NCBI GenBank assembly: GCA_964445985.1
Contig: CAYUMU010000030.1
Span: forward strand, 1 to 63,079
Direction of reading: 5' to 3'
Length of the DNA: 63,079 bases
Origin: CAYUMU01 sp964445985
GTDB lineage: Bacteria; Planctomycetota; Planctomycetia; Pirellulales; S012-138
The first letter of the stretch is position 1; every line of letters begins with the position of its first letter. Of this stretch, positions 40,904-49,712 are shown in pieces. Made by a program: the position numbers and the translations under genes. The notes beneath the pieces are model-generated. The model saw only the letters and a program-made list of their open reading frames with translations, was not told the origin of the DNA and searched no databases.

Positions 40904-42372
40904 TGCATTCTCGCTCCCAGTTTGCGCTGTTCGATCCGCGTGAGAAACACCTGCATGATGCGGCGGTAGAGCTCGTCTTCGAGAATTTTGTCTTCCTCGC
41001 CCGAGTCGATGGTGGGGTTGTCGTTGACTTCGATCATGTAGAAATTATCGCCCGACTGTTTGACGTCCACGCCGTACAGCCCATCGCCAATCAGGTTGGC
41101 GGCTTTCAGGGCCAGGGCCACGGCCTTTTTGGGCGCCAGCTCCACGGGCAGGGTTTCGACGGCGCCGTAGTCGGCGTCACCCCCTTCCTGGTTGTGCTTG
41201 ATAATCTGCCAGTGGTTCTTGGCCATGTGGTACTTGCAGGCGTACAGCGGGCGTTGGTCGAGCACGCCAATTCGCCAATCGAAGGTGGTGGGCAAGAACT
41301 CCTGGGCCACCACCAGGTCGGAGTCGGCCAGCATGTGCCGCAGTTGGGCTTCCAGCTCGATCACGTTGTTGGCTTTGGAAACGCCCACCGAGAACGCGCT
41401 GTCGGGCCGTTTGAGAACCAGGGGGAAGCCGATCTCGGCCTTGAGCGCTTCCACATTGTCTTTATGCACCACCATGGATCGCGGCGTGGAGATCTTGTGC
41501 CGCGTGCATAGTTCGGCCAAATAGACTTTGTTCGTGCAGCGGAGGATGGAGACGGGGTCGTCAATCACCACCAGGCCTTCGTTGGCCGCGCGGCGGCTGA
41601 AGCGATAGGTGTGGTGGTTGACCGCGGTGGTTTCGCGAATGAACAGGGCATCGAACTCGGCGATGCGGCCGAAATCGTCTTTCTCGATCAGTTCGGCGCG
41701 AATGCCCAGCGACTCGGCGGCCTTGATGAATTTGGCCAGGGCCCTGGGGTGCGACGGGGGTTCGGGATCGCCTTCTTTATACAAAATGGCCAGGTCGTAG
41801 CGGCTGGCCGACTTCTTTTTGATGCGTCCGCCGCGGCCTTCAAAATGCTGAGCCGCGACCGAAACCACAAACTCCTTGTGGCTTTCGGGAATGTCGCTGG
41901 CGGCAATCGTCGAGACCCGCTGCAGCTGCCATTTTTTGTCGCGAATGAACTGAGCCCTGAGCAGGGGCGAGTCAAACAGCGAGAACAGCTGCCGGCTGAG
42001 GCGGTCGTAGCGCTTGGCCAGGTTCCGGCCAAAGTACACGCTCAGCGTGAACTTGTCCGATTGAATCCGGCTGAGACTGTGCTGGATCAGGTCATCCAGC
42101 TCGCTCGATACGAACCGCATCATCGATTGACTTTTGAGGTCTTCGATGGTGGTGACGCTGGGCCGCGGTTTGTGCCCTCGAGCCTCGGCCAGCAGCGACA
42201 CGTAGTAACCGGTGCTCTGATAGCGATAGGAGCGGCAGAGGTTGAACACCTTAACCGAGCGAAGGTCGCTGTACTGGGGCTTGGTAAGGTAACTGCGGGC
42301 ATCCACGACTTCGACGCCGGGAATCTGAAAGGGCCATTTTCGTGGATCATTAACCACGATTAGGATTGCCAC
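40900..42372 (-). CDS. RimK-type ATP-grasp ligase
   Basis: 490 residues. The N-terminal half contains FNLCRSYRYQSTGYYVSLLA, a region typical of RimK-like proteins with a RLAN/preATP-grasp domain; the C-terminal ATP-grasp domain includes FPLVLKRPDSAFSVGVSKA (phosphate-binding Lys and Gly loop), VVAQEFLPTTFDWRIGVLD and FYMIEVNDNPTIDSGEED (Mg-binding Glu, Asn). Such enzymes add amino acids to carboxyl groups. The start is GTG 42372, chosen for GGAGG 5 nt upstream. Partner of GCS2 (overlap ATGA) and the C39-like peptidase. Confidence 0.85.
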   Translation of the reverse strand: MAILIVVNDPRKWPFQIPGVEVVDARSYLTKPQYSDLRSVKVFNLCRSYRYQSTGYYVSLLAEARGHKPRPSVTTIEDLKSQSMMRFVSSELDDLIQHSLSRIQSDKFTLSVYFGRNLAKRYDRLSRQLFSLFDSPLLRAQFIRDKKWQLQRVSTIAASDIPESHKEFVVSVAAQHFEGRGGRIKKKSASRYDLAILYKEGDPEPPSHPRALAKFIKAAESLGIRAELIEKDDFGRIAEFDALFIRETTAVNHHTYRFSRRAANEGLVVIDDPVSILRCTNKVYLAELCTRHKISTPRSMVVHKDNVEALKAEIGFPLVLKRPDSAFSVGVSKANNVIELEAQLRHMLADSDLVVAQEFLPTTFDWRIGVLDQRPLYACKYHMAKNHWQIIKHNQEGGDADYGAVETLPVELAPKKAVALALKAANLIGDGLYGVDVKQSGDNFYMIEVNDNPTIDSGEEDKILEDELYRRIMQVFLTRIEQRKLGARMQ

Positions 42373-42506
42373 GAACGCCTCCTTGACCACGTGGGCGGAG
42401 GATTGGTACGCCGAATAAACGAGCGCATACAGGTTGCCGTTATGGGGTTGCTTGTTTGATCGTTGCAGAACTGGGGACCGCGCGCCACGGACTGCTTGCC
42501 GCAAAC

Positions 42507-43265
42507 TCAGGCGTGATTCTGCGGGAGTTCGCCGGGCGTGAACCGACGAGCCTGGTGCGGTTTGGAAACAGGTTCCAGAATCAGCAGGTTGGCGTCGTAG
42601 GTGAGCGTGCCGAGCAGGATGGCGCACACTACCCGGTCCACATCCACTTCATAATAGTTGTCGCGAGGCGCGATGGGATTGGGTAGATAGGGATCGGCAA
42701 TTTTGACACTTTTCGTGTCTCGATCGTAGCCGCAAAGCACGACAAAATGGCCTTGCGGCACGCCACGAACATCGTCGGCATCGCAGCGAGGGCCGTATTC
42801 CCGGGGGTTTCGGTAGAGAAACGTGGAGCTCAGCCCGGCCAGGATGGGCACCCCCCGGTTCAGATACCGGCGGATCAGTCCTCGGGTCAGATCCTCCATG
42901 TACACCTTGCCTCCCAGCCGCACAAATTCCCGATAGGCGCTGCACGATAGGATCAGCTTGGGATCGGTTTTGGCCTCCATTTGGGCGGTGAGCTTTTCGG
43001 GCAACGAAGCGGCTCGGGGATAGAACCAGGAAGGATCGAATACCCTCAGGTTGTAGGTGATGATGGTGGCGCGATAGCCCCGGTTGAGCGCGTGGCAGCC
43101 GAGAAAGGCAGCGAACGTGCCGCCTTCGGCCAGGGCTTCGCAGTCCGCGATCACCTCCGACAAGGGCAAGTGGTCTTCGAAATATCCATACACGGCGTGC
43201 AGGCAGGTCGGCCCACACGTGGTGTCGTCGGGTTGGGGCAAAATCTCAAGATGCACGCCTTCCAT
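42507..43265 (-). CDS. C39-like cysteine peptidase
   Basis: 252 residues with the papain-like C39 pattern: Cys17 in DTTCGPTCLHAVY, His173 in VPQGHFVVLCGYD and Asp191 in VKIADPY. No membrane or ABC domains, so it is a free peptidase or amidase. Beside an ATP-grasp and a GCS2 ligase, this agrees with operons predicted to make and trim small peptide metabolites. No signal peptide, so it acts in the cytoplasm. The gap to the ATP-grasp gene is 134 bp. Confidence 0.82.
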   Translation of the reverse strand: MEGVHLEILPQPDDTTCGPTCLHAVYGYFEDHLPLSEVIADCEALAEGGTFAAFLGCHALNRGYRATIITYNLRVFDPSWFYPRAASLPEKLTAQMEAKTDPKLILSCSAYREFVRLGGKVYMEDLTRGLIRRYLNRGVPILAGLSSTFLYRNPREYGPRCDADDVRGVPQGHFVVLCGYDRDTKSVKIADPYLPNPIAPRDNYYEVDVDRVVCAILLGTLTYDANLLILEPVSKPHQARRFTPGELPQNHA

Positions 43266-43389
43266 ACTTCCTCACTCCACGCCGCGTCGGCTTCATGCCG
43301 TGTCCCTCAGCCCGCGCCGATGGGGACTCGCTGTGTAATTACGTGATTCGGACGCACGCAGGGCGAATTGTCAAGGTGGAGAAGCTGGA

Positions 43390-45096
43390 CTAGTCGCCGA
43401 TCGGCGGATCGGGCGGGCGGGCTTCGAGCACGTCGTTGAGGATATACGTATCTTTGGGGAAGGGCAGGTTACGCCGTTGCAAAGAAACATCGTACCGCCG
43501 GCTGGCCATGGTGAGATCGTCGTTGATATCACCATCGCCGACGAGCACCGGGTAGGTGTCGAGCAGGTGCCGCCATTTCTCGAAAGCTTGCTCGTAGTAG
43601 GGCTTGGAAGTCAAGGGATCGGTACGGTAGGCCCAGTAGGCGTAGTACAAGTCACGCCGCGAACCCACTCCCAAGTCGACCACTTCCCGCACGTCTTTGG
43701 CGGCGACCGTGGCCAGCGTGCCGTCGGGCAGCAAGAGGCGAATTTCCCCTGCCACGGGACGGTCTTCGCTGGCGCCGTCCCCAGTCGGCAGCTGCAGGCT
43801 GTTCAGTTGTTCCACGCCAACCAATACTTGACCGTCGAGCTTGCGAACCAGCGTGGATTGCTCGGCTTCACAGCGTTTTTCCCAGTAGTCGTAGTTGACC
43901 GTGCTGCGCGCGTTGGCCGTAACCTGCACCAGCGAACGCAACGCCTGCACTTGCATGGCCAGCTCCATGGCCTGGTGCCGCTGGTTTTCTGGCAGGGCGT
44001 TGGCGATATCCACCGGGGTGACCACCAACCGCTGCTTGAGCGTGCCCTGCTCTTCGGCGTTTTCTTCCGTGGCTGGTGCTTCCAGCAGTTGGCGTTCGGC
44101 ATCGGTGAGCGCGGCCCTGCGCTGGGCTTCGAGCTTGTCGCGCAGGCCAGTGCCCATCGCGGTCAGTTCGGCCTCCACTCGCTGCGCTTCTTGCTCGTAG
44201 GCGGGCAGCAGGTCGAGGGAGAAATAGGTGCCGGGCATTGAGCCGGCCGGCACGCTCATGGCCGTGAAGTCTTCCCAGCTTTTGAGCGCCTGTTTCCAGT
44301 AGTAAACCGGACGGTCGCCGTGGACGATGCCTTCTTCTTCGCGGGCAGCCACGTAACGGATTTTGCAGCGAGATGGTTCCGAGAAGAAAATCAGCGGATT
44401 GGCCCCGCGCAATTCCATCCCCTGGTTATACATCTCCAGGCCGCGATTGAACGCGTCTTCGGCCACGCGCCAGTTGTCGCGAGGTTCGCCGTCGGGGCGG
44501 GTTTCGGGATGAATGGGATTGATGGCGTTGGCCCGAAACAGGGGGCGGAACTGCCGGTGTTCGTCGGACTTGCCAACTTTTTGCCCAATGAACCAACCTT
44601 CGTCCCACACCAGGCGGGTGTCGCGATTGTTGTACGGCTGGCCGCGCATCAGGTATTTGAGTCCGCGAATCACCCAGTAATAGCGGTCGCGGTAGTCGTC
44701 CCACTCGGCCGACACATTGTAAGAAAGGTTCCACGCCTGGTGCCGCCAGACCATCACAAAGTGCGGCTGCAACCGGCTGATCTGTTCGAGCTTGAGGTCC
44801 AGGTTGGTCCAGTCTTCTTTCATTTGGTATTCGCGGGCCTGCTCCCAGGTGATGGTGGCAGCCAGGCCGCGCATGCCGAAGAGGGCCAACTTGAGGGCTT
44901 CGCTGGAGGGGTCGATCTCGCCCAGGTTGGTGTGGCTCAGATCGTTCTCGGCCCGCATCCGCGCCAGCGCTCCGCCAGAACTCCCCCGACCGCCATCGGG
45001 GCCCACCGTGGCCGGTTGGCCGAGCAGCGAGAGCGGGATAAGCAGCAGGGCCATGCAGCCCAGGTAGATGATTTTATTGAGCAGCGAACGTTTCAT
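43390..45096 (-). CDS. Planctomycete conserved membrane-anchored protein, ABC operon partner
   Basis: 568 residues. One N-terminal hydrophobic segment (IIYLGCMALLLIPLSLLG) then a long soluble domain with TPR-like aromatic helices (WEQAREYQMKEDWTNLDLKL, WRHQAWNLSYNVSAEWDDYR, YYWVIRGLKYLMRG). No enzyme motif recognised. ATG 45096 overlaps the stop of the permease gene (ATGA), so it is the last gene of the exporter operon and probably works with it outside the membrane. Confidence 0.78.
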   Translation of the reverse strand: MKRSLLNKIIYLGCMALLLIPLSLLGQPATVGPDGGRGSSGGALARMRAENDLSHTNLGEIDPSSEALKLALFGMRGLAATITWEQAREYQMKEDWTNLDLKLEQISRLQPHFVMVWRHQAWNLSYNVSAEWDDYRDRYYWVIRGLKYLMRGQPYNNRDTRLVWDEGWFIGQKVGKSDEHRQFRPLFRANAINPIHPETRPDGEPRDNWRVAEDAFNRGLEMYNQGMELRGANPLIFFSEPSRCKIRYVAAREEEGIVHGDRPVYYWKQALKSWEDFTAMSVPAGSMPGTYFSLDLLPAYEQEAQRVEAELTAMGTGLRDKLEAQRRAALTDAERQLLEAPATEENAEEQGTLKQRLVVTPVDIANALPENQRHQAMELAMQVQALRSLVQVTANARSTVNYDYWEKRCEAEQSTLVRKLDGQVLVGVEQLNSLQLPTGDGASEDRPVAGEIRLLLPDGTLATVAAKDVREVVDLGVGSRRDLYYAYWAYRTDPLTSKPYYEQAFEKWRHLLDTYPVLVGDGDINDDLTMASRRYDVSLQRRNLPFPKDTYILNDVLEARPPDPPIGD

Positions 45097-46994
45097 GCGG
45101 CTACCTCTCGCCCCTTGAGGATGTAATGCCCTAGCACGAACAGCGGGATGGCGAACCCCAGCACCGTGCAGAATTGGATTGCGAGGATGTACGGCGGCAC
45201 ATTGAAGCCAGACGTGACCCAGTCGGCGTCGGACAGGCCGCCCAAGTCGGGAAGCATGCGGCCGATAACACCTAGTACGGCTTCAATGCCGTAATCGATC
45301 GATTGAACCACGTCGGCAATCAGGCCGGGCTCGAGTTCCGTGGCCATGGGTCGCCGGGTAATCACGCGATAGAACGATTCCACGGGCCCTCCGCCGTATT
45401 CGGGGTGCGCGGCGATGTCGCGAATCATGGTGGTGAGGTAACCGCTGGCACAACCGGCCGCGGCCGCCAGAATGGCCACGGCGCCGTTGAGGAAGGTGCT
45501 GAACATCACGGCCAGCGAAATCACGAGCACCATCTGCATCCAGATGCCGAAGTAGCCCTTGGCGAAATTCACCCAGAACGAGCCTTCGTCGGCCATGATG
45601 TAGAGGTCGGGCTTGGCCATGCCGAAGTACTGGCCGCGATCGTTGCAGCGGATTTCCACCTGCAATTTGCCGTTTTGAACCAGCGGGAACTTGCCTTCGA
45701 ACAGGTCGAGCTCGATCGATTGAGAAGGATCCGCCGGGTTGAGCCCCCGCAAACGCCGCGGAATGAAATGCTCGTAAATCGAGTATTCCTTCGCCCGGAA
45801 ATCGATGATGGTCGAGCGAATTTCGGGATGATCGGGGTTTCGCAGGATGATGCTGCCGGTCACCCCCTCGGTGATGGTGCCCTTGTGCGTGCGGAACACG
45901 CGGAGCGTCATCTGCAGCGGCAGGCCGTCGCGGAACATGTCGGGCTCGATGCCAGTGAAGTTCCAGATGGCCGCCGCGCCGGTTTGCCCTTCAATAAAGG
46001 TGCGGTACGTCCACTCGTTGCCCACGTTGATGCCTTTGCTGCTCGGCCCGCCATCGCGATCGAGGAAGGTGAGGCCGCCTTCGCCCGCCTTGGCGTAGAT
46101 GGGCACGCGGGCGATCAATTGGCCTTCGGGGGGACCCACCTCGTAGGACACGTCGCCGCCGCGATCCCGGCGGGTGACTTTATGCCAGTGGCCTTGCACG
46201 ACGCCGCGGTGGGGGTTGAGCTCTTCCTGGTTTTGGGGCGTTTCCACCAGCGGCATGTCGGTGACGCCTTCGTTCATGCCCTCGCGAATGCTGAAGCGAT
46301 GGCGATGTTTGAATGCCTCGTTGGTTTCGCCGCGGAGGTCGATGCGGTCGCCCGAGTCGGCAAATACCTGCACTCGGCTGACATCGGCCGCATCGATGGT
46401 GTGGGTATGGTCGAAGGCGCGAACCACAAACACGTAGCTGACCAGGGCCATCAGGGCCAGCAGCATGGTGCCGATGGCCGAAAACCCAATCACCCGGCCG
46501 AGCACGATCTCGCTGGTTCGCACCGGCTTGGTGACCACCGTGTAGATGGTGTGGCCGGCGATATCGGCGGGCAGGCTGAGCGCCGACAGCAGCATCATCA
46601 CGATCAGCACCAGAAACGCGCTGGTAAAGAGCACGAACGACAGATAGGTGCGAGCCGCTTCCTGGTCGGCGGCGTCGAGAAACCAGGCCGCGAACAACAA
46701 GATCAGCACATACACGATGAACACGATCACCACCCGGCGGCGGATCGATTCTCGCATGGCCAGACTGGCCAGGGCGAACACGCGCCGCGGCGACACAAAG
46801 AGCAGGTCTTTGATCACCCCCCGCAGCCGAAAGCCGGTTTGCCGCAAACTGGCGGCGGGGCCCAAGGCCACCATGCCAAACAGCAGCGACAGCAACACCA
46901 CCACGCCCGCCAACACCAGGCAGGCCAAGGCCCAGGTCGCAAAAGCGCCCGGCAGCCACTCCATGAAAGGAGGTAGTTCGTTCTCAATTACCAT
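45093..46994 (-). CDS. ABC-2-type transporter permease
   Basis: 633 residues. Membrane segments at ~18-45, 88-107, 120-148, 168-192 and a C-terminal group (~485-530, ~605-630), separated by a large soluble loop of ~280 residues (DTHTIDAADVSRVQVF to GYFGIWMQ). LPADIAGHTIYTVVTKPVRTSEIVLGR resembles ABC-2 permeases of the NosY/CcmB-like kind. Upstream of the ABC ATPase gene by 207 bp of repeat-containing sequence. Confidence 0.85.
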   Translation of the reverse strand: MVIENELPPFMEWLPGAFATWALACLVLAGVVVLLSLLFGMVALGPAASLRQTGFRLRGVIKDLLFVSPRRVFALASLAMRESIRRRVVIVFIVYVLILLFAAWFLDAADQEAARTYLSFVLFTSAFLVLIVMMLLSALSLPADIAGHTIYTVVTKPVRTSEIVLGRVIGFSAIGTMLLALMALVSYVFVVRAFDHTHTIDAADVSRVQVFADSGDRIDLRGETNEAFKHRHRFSIREGMNEGVTDMPLVETPQNQEELNPHRGVVQGHWHKVTRRDRGGDVSYEVGPPEGQLIARVPIYAKAGEGGLTFLDRDGGPSSKGINVGNEWTYRTFIEGQTGAAAIWNFTGIEPDMFRDGLPLQMTLRVFRTHKGTITEGVTGSIILRNPDHPEIRSTIIDFRAKEYSIYEHFIPRRLRGLNPADPSQSIELDLFEGKFPLVQNGKLQVEIRCNDRGQYFGMAKPDLYIMADEGSFWVNFAKGYFGIWMQMVLVISLAVMFSTFLNGAVAILAAAAGCASGYLTTMIRDIAAHPEYGGGPVESFYRVITRRPMATELEPGLIADVVQSIDYGIEAVLGVIGRMLPDLGGLSDADWVTSGFNVPPYILAIQFCTVLGFAIPLFVLGHYILKGREVAA

Positions 46995-47121
46995 GGGCCA
47001 TCCAAACAGCAGTCAAAGAATAATGGGGGCGCGTGGGATGCGGAGCGGGCGTGGGATCTGGGCTGATGTGAGCCGGCAATTCTGGCTGGCAAATTGGGCT
47101 GACCATGTTCACCGCCGTAAC

Positions 47122-47205
47122 TTAACGCGGGTAAACCGCAAACGAACACTGCGGCATTAAAGTTCTCCGCGGTTTGCGGAGATATGATAACGAGCAAGAA
47201 ACTAA
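47122..47205. repeat. TTAACGCGGGTAAACCGC repeat, copy 2
   Basis: 84 bp, same ends as copy 1, with the hairpin CTCCGCGG/TTTGCGGAG. It ends GAAACTAA, and CTA there is the reverse-strand TAG stop of the ABC ATPase gene. Confidence 0.78.
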
Positions 47206-48125
47206 ACGGCTTTTTTGGTGGGTTCGACCGGCGGACCCGCGTCGCGGACCATGCGCCGCCCCGGCCGTGCTTCGCTGTCTTGCACAATGCTGAGGAACAA
47301 TTCTTCCAGCGTGGTGGTGGGATTATCCATCATCAGCAGGTCGCCGTGGTGTTCGGCAATCACTTTGCGAATGGCTTCCTTGGCGTCGTTACTGAGCCCC
47401 GTGGCGCGAATCTCGGTGACGTCGGCCACCTTCAGCAGACTATCGACCCGGCCCAGTTCCTTCAGTTCGCCTTGGTGCAGAATGGCAATGCGGTCGCACA
47501 CGTCTTGCACGTCGTCCAGCCGGTGGCTGCACATCAAGATGGTTTTCCCCTGCTCACGCAGGCGGATGATCATGTCTTTCATTTCCCGCACGCCGATCGG
47601 ATCGAGGCCCGTGGTGGGCTCGTCGAGAATGATCAGTTCGGGATCGTTAATCAGGGCCTGGGCCAGACCAATCCGGCGAGCCATGCCTTTGGAGTACTCG
47701 CGCAACTGCCGTTTGCGGGCCCCGTCGATCCGGACCAGGTGGATCAGCTCGTTGACGCGCTCCTTCCGCTGCTTACCGGGCATATTGAACAGCCGGCCGT
47801 AAAAATCGAGCGTTTCTTCGGCGTTGAGGAAGCGGTACAGGTACGATTCCTCGGGCAGATAGCCGATCCGCTCGTTTTTTTGCACGTCGGTGGCCGGCCG
47901 GCCGAAAACGGTAACTTCGCCCTCGGTGGGGAACAGCAAGCCCAGGATCAGCTTGATGGAGGTGGTTTTGCCCGAGCCGTTGGGACCCAGCAGGCCAAAC
48001 AGCTCGCCACGGTGAACTTCGAGGTCGAGGGACTTGAGTGCCCGCACCTTCTGCCGACCCCAGAAATCGCGATAAACCTTTTGTAGATTACGAGTTCGAA
48101 TAACTACTTCGGGAGCCTGCGACAC
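47202..48125 (-). CDS. ABC transporter ATP-binding protein
   Basis: 307 residues. Walker A GPNGSGKTT, Q-loop GYLPEES, signature EYSKGMARRIGLA (degenerate LSGGQ), Walker B ELIILDEPTTGLDP, switch His in CSH. Typical of exporters paired with ABC-2 permeases, which here lies directly downstream. The GTG at 48125 is preferred because GGAAGG lies 6 nt upstream; the longer frame adds 41 residues with no homology. The stop codon sits in a dispersed repeat. Confidence 0.93.
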   Translation of the reverse strand: MSQAPEVVIRTRNLQKVYRDFWGRQKVRALKSLDLEVHRGELFGLLGPNGSGKTTSIKLILGLLFPTEGEVTVFGRPATDVQKNERIGYLPEESYLYRFLNAEETLDFYGRLFNMPGKQRKERVNELIHLVRIDGARKRQLREYSKGMARRIGLAQALINDPELIILDEPTTGLDPIGVREMKDMIIRLREQGKTILMCSHRLDDVQDVCDRIAILHQGELKELGRVDSLLKVADVTEIRATGLSNDAKEAIRKVIAEHHGDLLMMDNPTTTLEELFLSIVQDSEARPGRRMVRDAGPPVEPTKKAV

Positions 48126-48542
48126 GGGAAACCTTCCTCGTCGAGAACCGAAACCGAGAAGCGGAAAGCGCTCGACGTGGAGAGCGGAGCACAATCCAGG
48201 GATGCCAATTCCCCTGCCGCGTGCCGAAGGGTCCGCGCAGAGTTTCAAACGCTATCGTTACGCACCACTGACAGAACCGGTTCACCAACCATGCCAGCTT
48301 TCTGGTGCGGATTAGGTTTTCCACTATAGTTTCACGACGCAACTCCCTCAACAGACCGCACGTCAATTCGAACGAAACGCTGCCAAATGCGGTACGAGTG
48401 TGAAGGTTGTGCCAAGATGAATTGGTTGAAGGGCAATTTTCGCCAGACGATAATACCCGCGACTCGCACTTCGCTGGTCCTGCGTTTTGCCCAGGGCCTT
48501 CTGGCCAACCCAACCCCTCCCCCCAAGGTTTGAGAGAACGCC
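48126..48542. other. 417-bp gap between divergent operons
   Basis: No gene. Holds the candidate promoter of the ABC operon at 48323-48351 and the leader of the plus-strand isomerase gene. Confidence 0.6.
48323..48351 (-). promoter_or_regulatory. Sigma-70-like promoter of the ABC exporter operon
   Basis: Minus strand: TTGAGG (48351-48346), 17-nt spacer, TATAGT (48328-48323). The spacing is ideal; it would give a leader of about 190 nt before GTG 48125. Confidence 0.45.
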
Positions 48543-49496
48543 ATGTTGCACGGGAATCGACGGCGGTGGCTGAAAAGCACCCTCGGGCTGGGGGTGGCCG
48601 CCACCGCGGGCTCGCTGGTGGGCCAATTGTTCGCGGACGACCCGGCCGCCCTGGGCGGCTGCACGCTGAGCATTGGCACGTATGCCATGCAGGGCGTTCC
48701 GCTGGAGAAGGCCATTGCCGCCATTGGCGAAATTGGCTTCGACGGCGTGGAGCTTGCCGTGATGCCCAGTTATAGCGCCGACCCGGCGACTTTGAACCCT
48801 CGGCAACGGAAAGACGCCCGGGCCGCGATCGAACGCCAGGGCTTGCGGCTGACGGCGCTGATGGAGCATTTGCTGCCGACGGCGGATGACACCCAGCATC
48901 GGCAAGATTTGCCGCGACTGCGGCGGGCGCTCGAACTGGCCCGAGATCTGGGGGACGACAGCCGCCGGCCTCTACTGCAAACGGTGCTGGGCGGGGGAGA
49001 TTGGGAGGGCAAAAAAGCCATGTTTCGCGACCGCCTGGGGGATTGGCTGGCGGCAGCCAACGAGGCGGGCGTGGTCATCGCCATCAAACCGCACCGGGGC
49101 GGGGCGATGTCGCAGCCGGCCGAGGCGGTCTGGCTGATCGAGCAATTGGGCAAGCCAGAGCGGTTGCGGATGGTTTACGACTATAGCCATTACGCGTTTC
49201 GCGATTTGGGGCTGGAAGAAACCATCCGCGCGGCGGCTCCCTACACGGCCCACGTGGCGATCAAAGACGCCGTGCAGCATGGCGGCAAAGTGTCGTTCCT
49301 GCTGCCGGGCGAGCAAAATACGCACTACCCGCGGCTGTTTTCGCTGCTGTACCAGGCAGGCTACCGCGGGGACTTTTGCTGCGAAGTCAGCAGCATGGTT
49401 TCCAATCAACCCCTCTACGATCCGCTGGCCGCGGCGAAGGTTTGCTACCGCAACATGGCGGCCGCCTTGAAAGCCTCGCAGGCCCGGCGGGTGTAG
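48543..49496 (+). CDS. Tat-exported sugar-phosphate isomerase/epimerase-like TIM barrel
   Basis: 317 residues. Tat signal NRRRWLKSTLGLGVAAT. AP-endonuclease-2-like barrel: AIAAIGEIGFDGVELAVMPS, GVVIAIKPHRGGAM (metal His), MVYDYSHYAF (metal His), DAVQHGGKVSFLLPGEQN and CCEVSSMVSNQPLY (metal Glu). Members isomerise ketoses or hydrolyse; the substrate here is unknown. Exported forms are common in planctomycetes. Confidence 0.85.
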   Translation: MLHGNRRRWLKSTLGLGVAATAGSLVGQLFADDPAALGGCTLSIGTYAMQGVPLEKAIAAIGEIGFDGVELAVMPSYSADPATLNPRQRKDARAAIERQGLRLTALMEHLLPTADDTQHRQDLPRLRRALELARDLGDDSRRPLLQTVLGGGDWEGKKAMFRDRLGDWLAAANEAGVVIAIKPHRGGAMSQPAEAVWLIEQLGKPERLRMVYDYSHYAFRDLGLEETIRAAAPYTAHVAIKDAVQHGGKVSFLLPGEQNTHYPRLFSLLYQAGYRGDFCCEVSSMVSNQPLYDPLAAAKVCYRNMAAALKASQARRV

Positions 49497-49615
49497 AATC
49501 AACACGGGCCTCCGCGCCTTGTCCTTGCAAGGACTTGGTTCACCTACCGCTTCGCGGGGGTGCGGCTTGTCAATCGGCCCCTCAGGCGGTAATTTCGACA
49601 AGTTCAGCTTCTCGT

Positions 49616-49697
49616 TTAACGCGGTAAACCGCAACCGAAGATTGATTCCAGATAACTTCTCCGCTGCTTGCAGAGATGTCAGCACGTAAGAAACCAA
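49616..49697. repeat. TTAACGCGGTAAACCGC repeat, copy 3
   Basis: More divergent than copies 1 and 2: TTAACGCGGTAAACCGCAAC at the start, CTCCGCTGCTTGCAGAG hairpin inside, GTAAGAAACCAAG at the end. It lies directly upstream of the KAS II gene. Confidence 0.65.
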
Positions 49698-49712
49698 GGA
49701 TGCACGTCGGGC

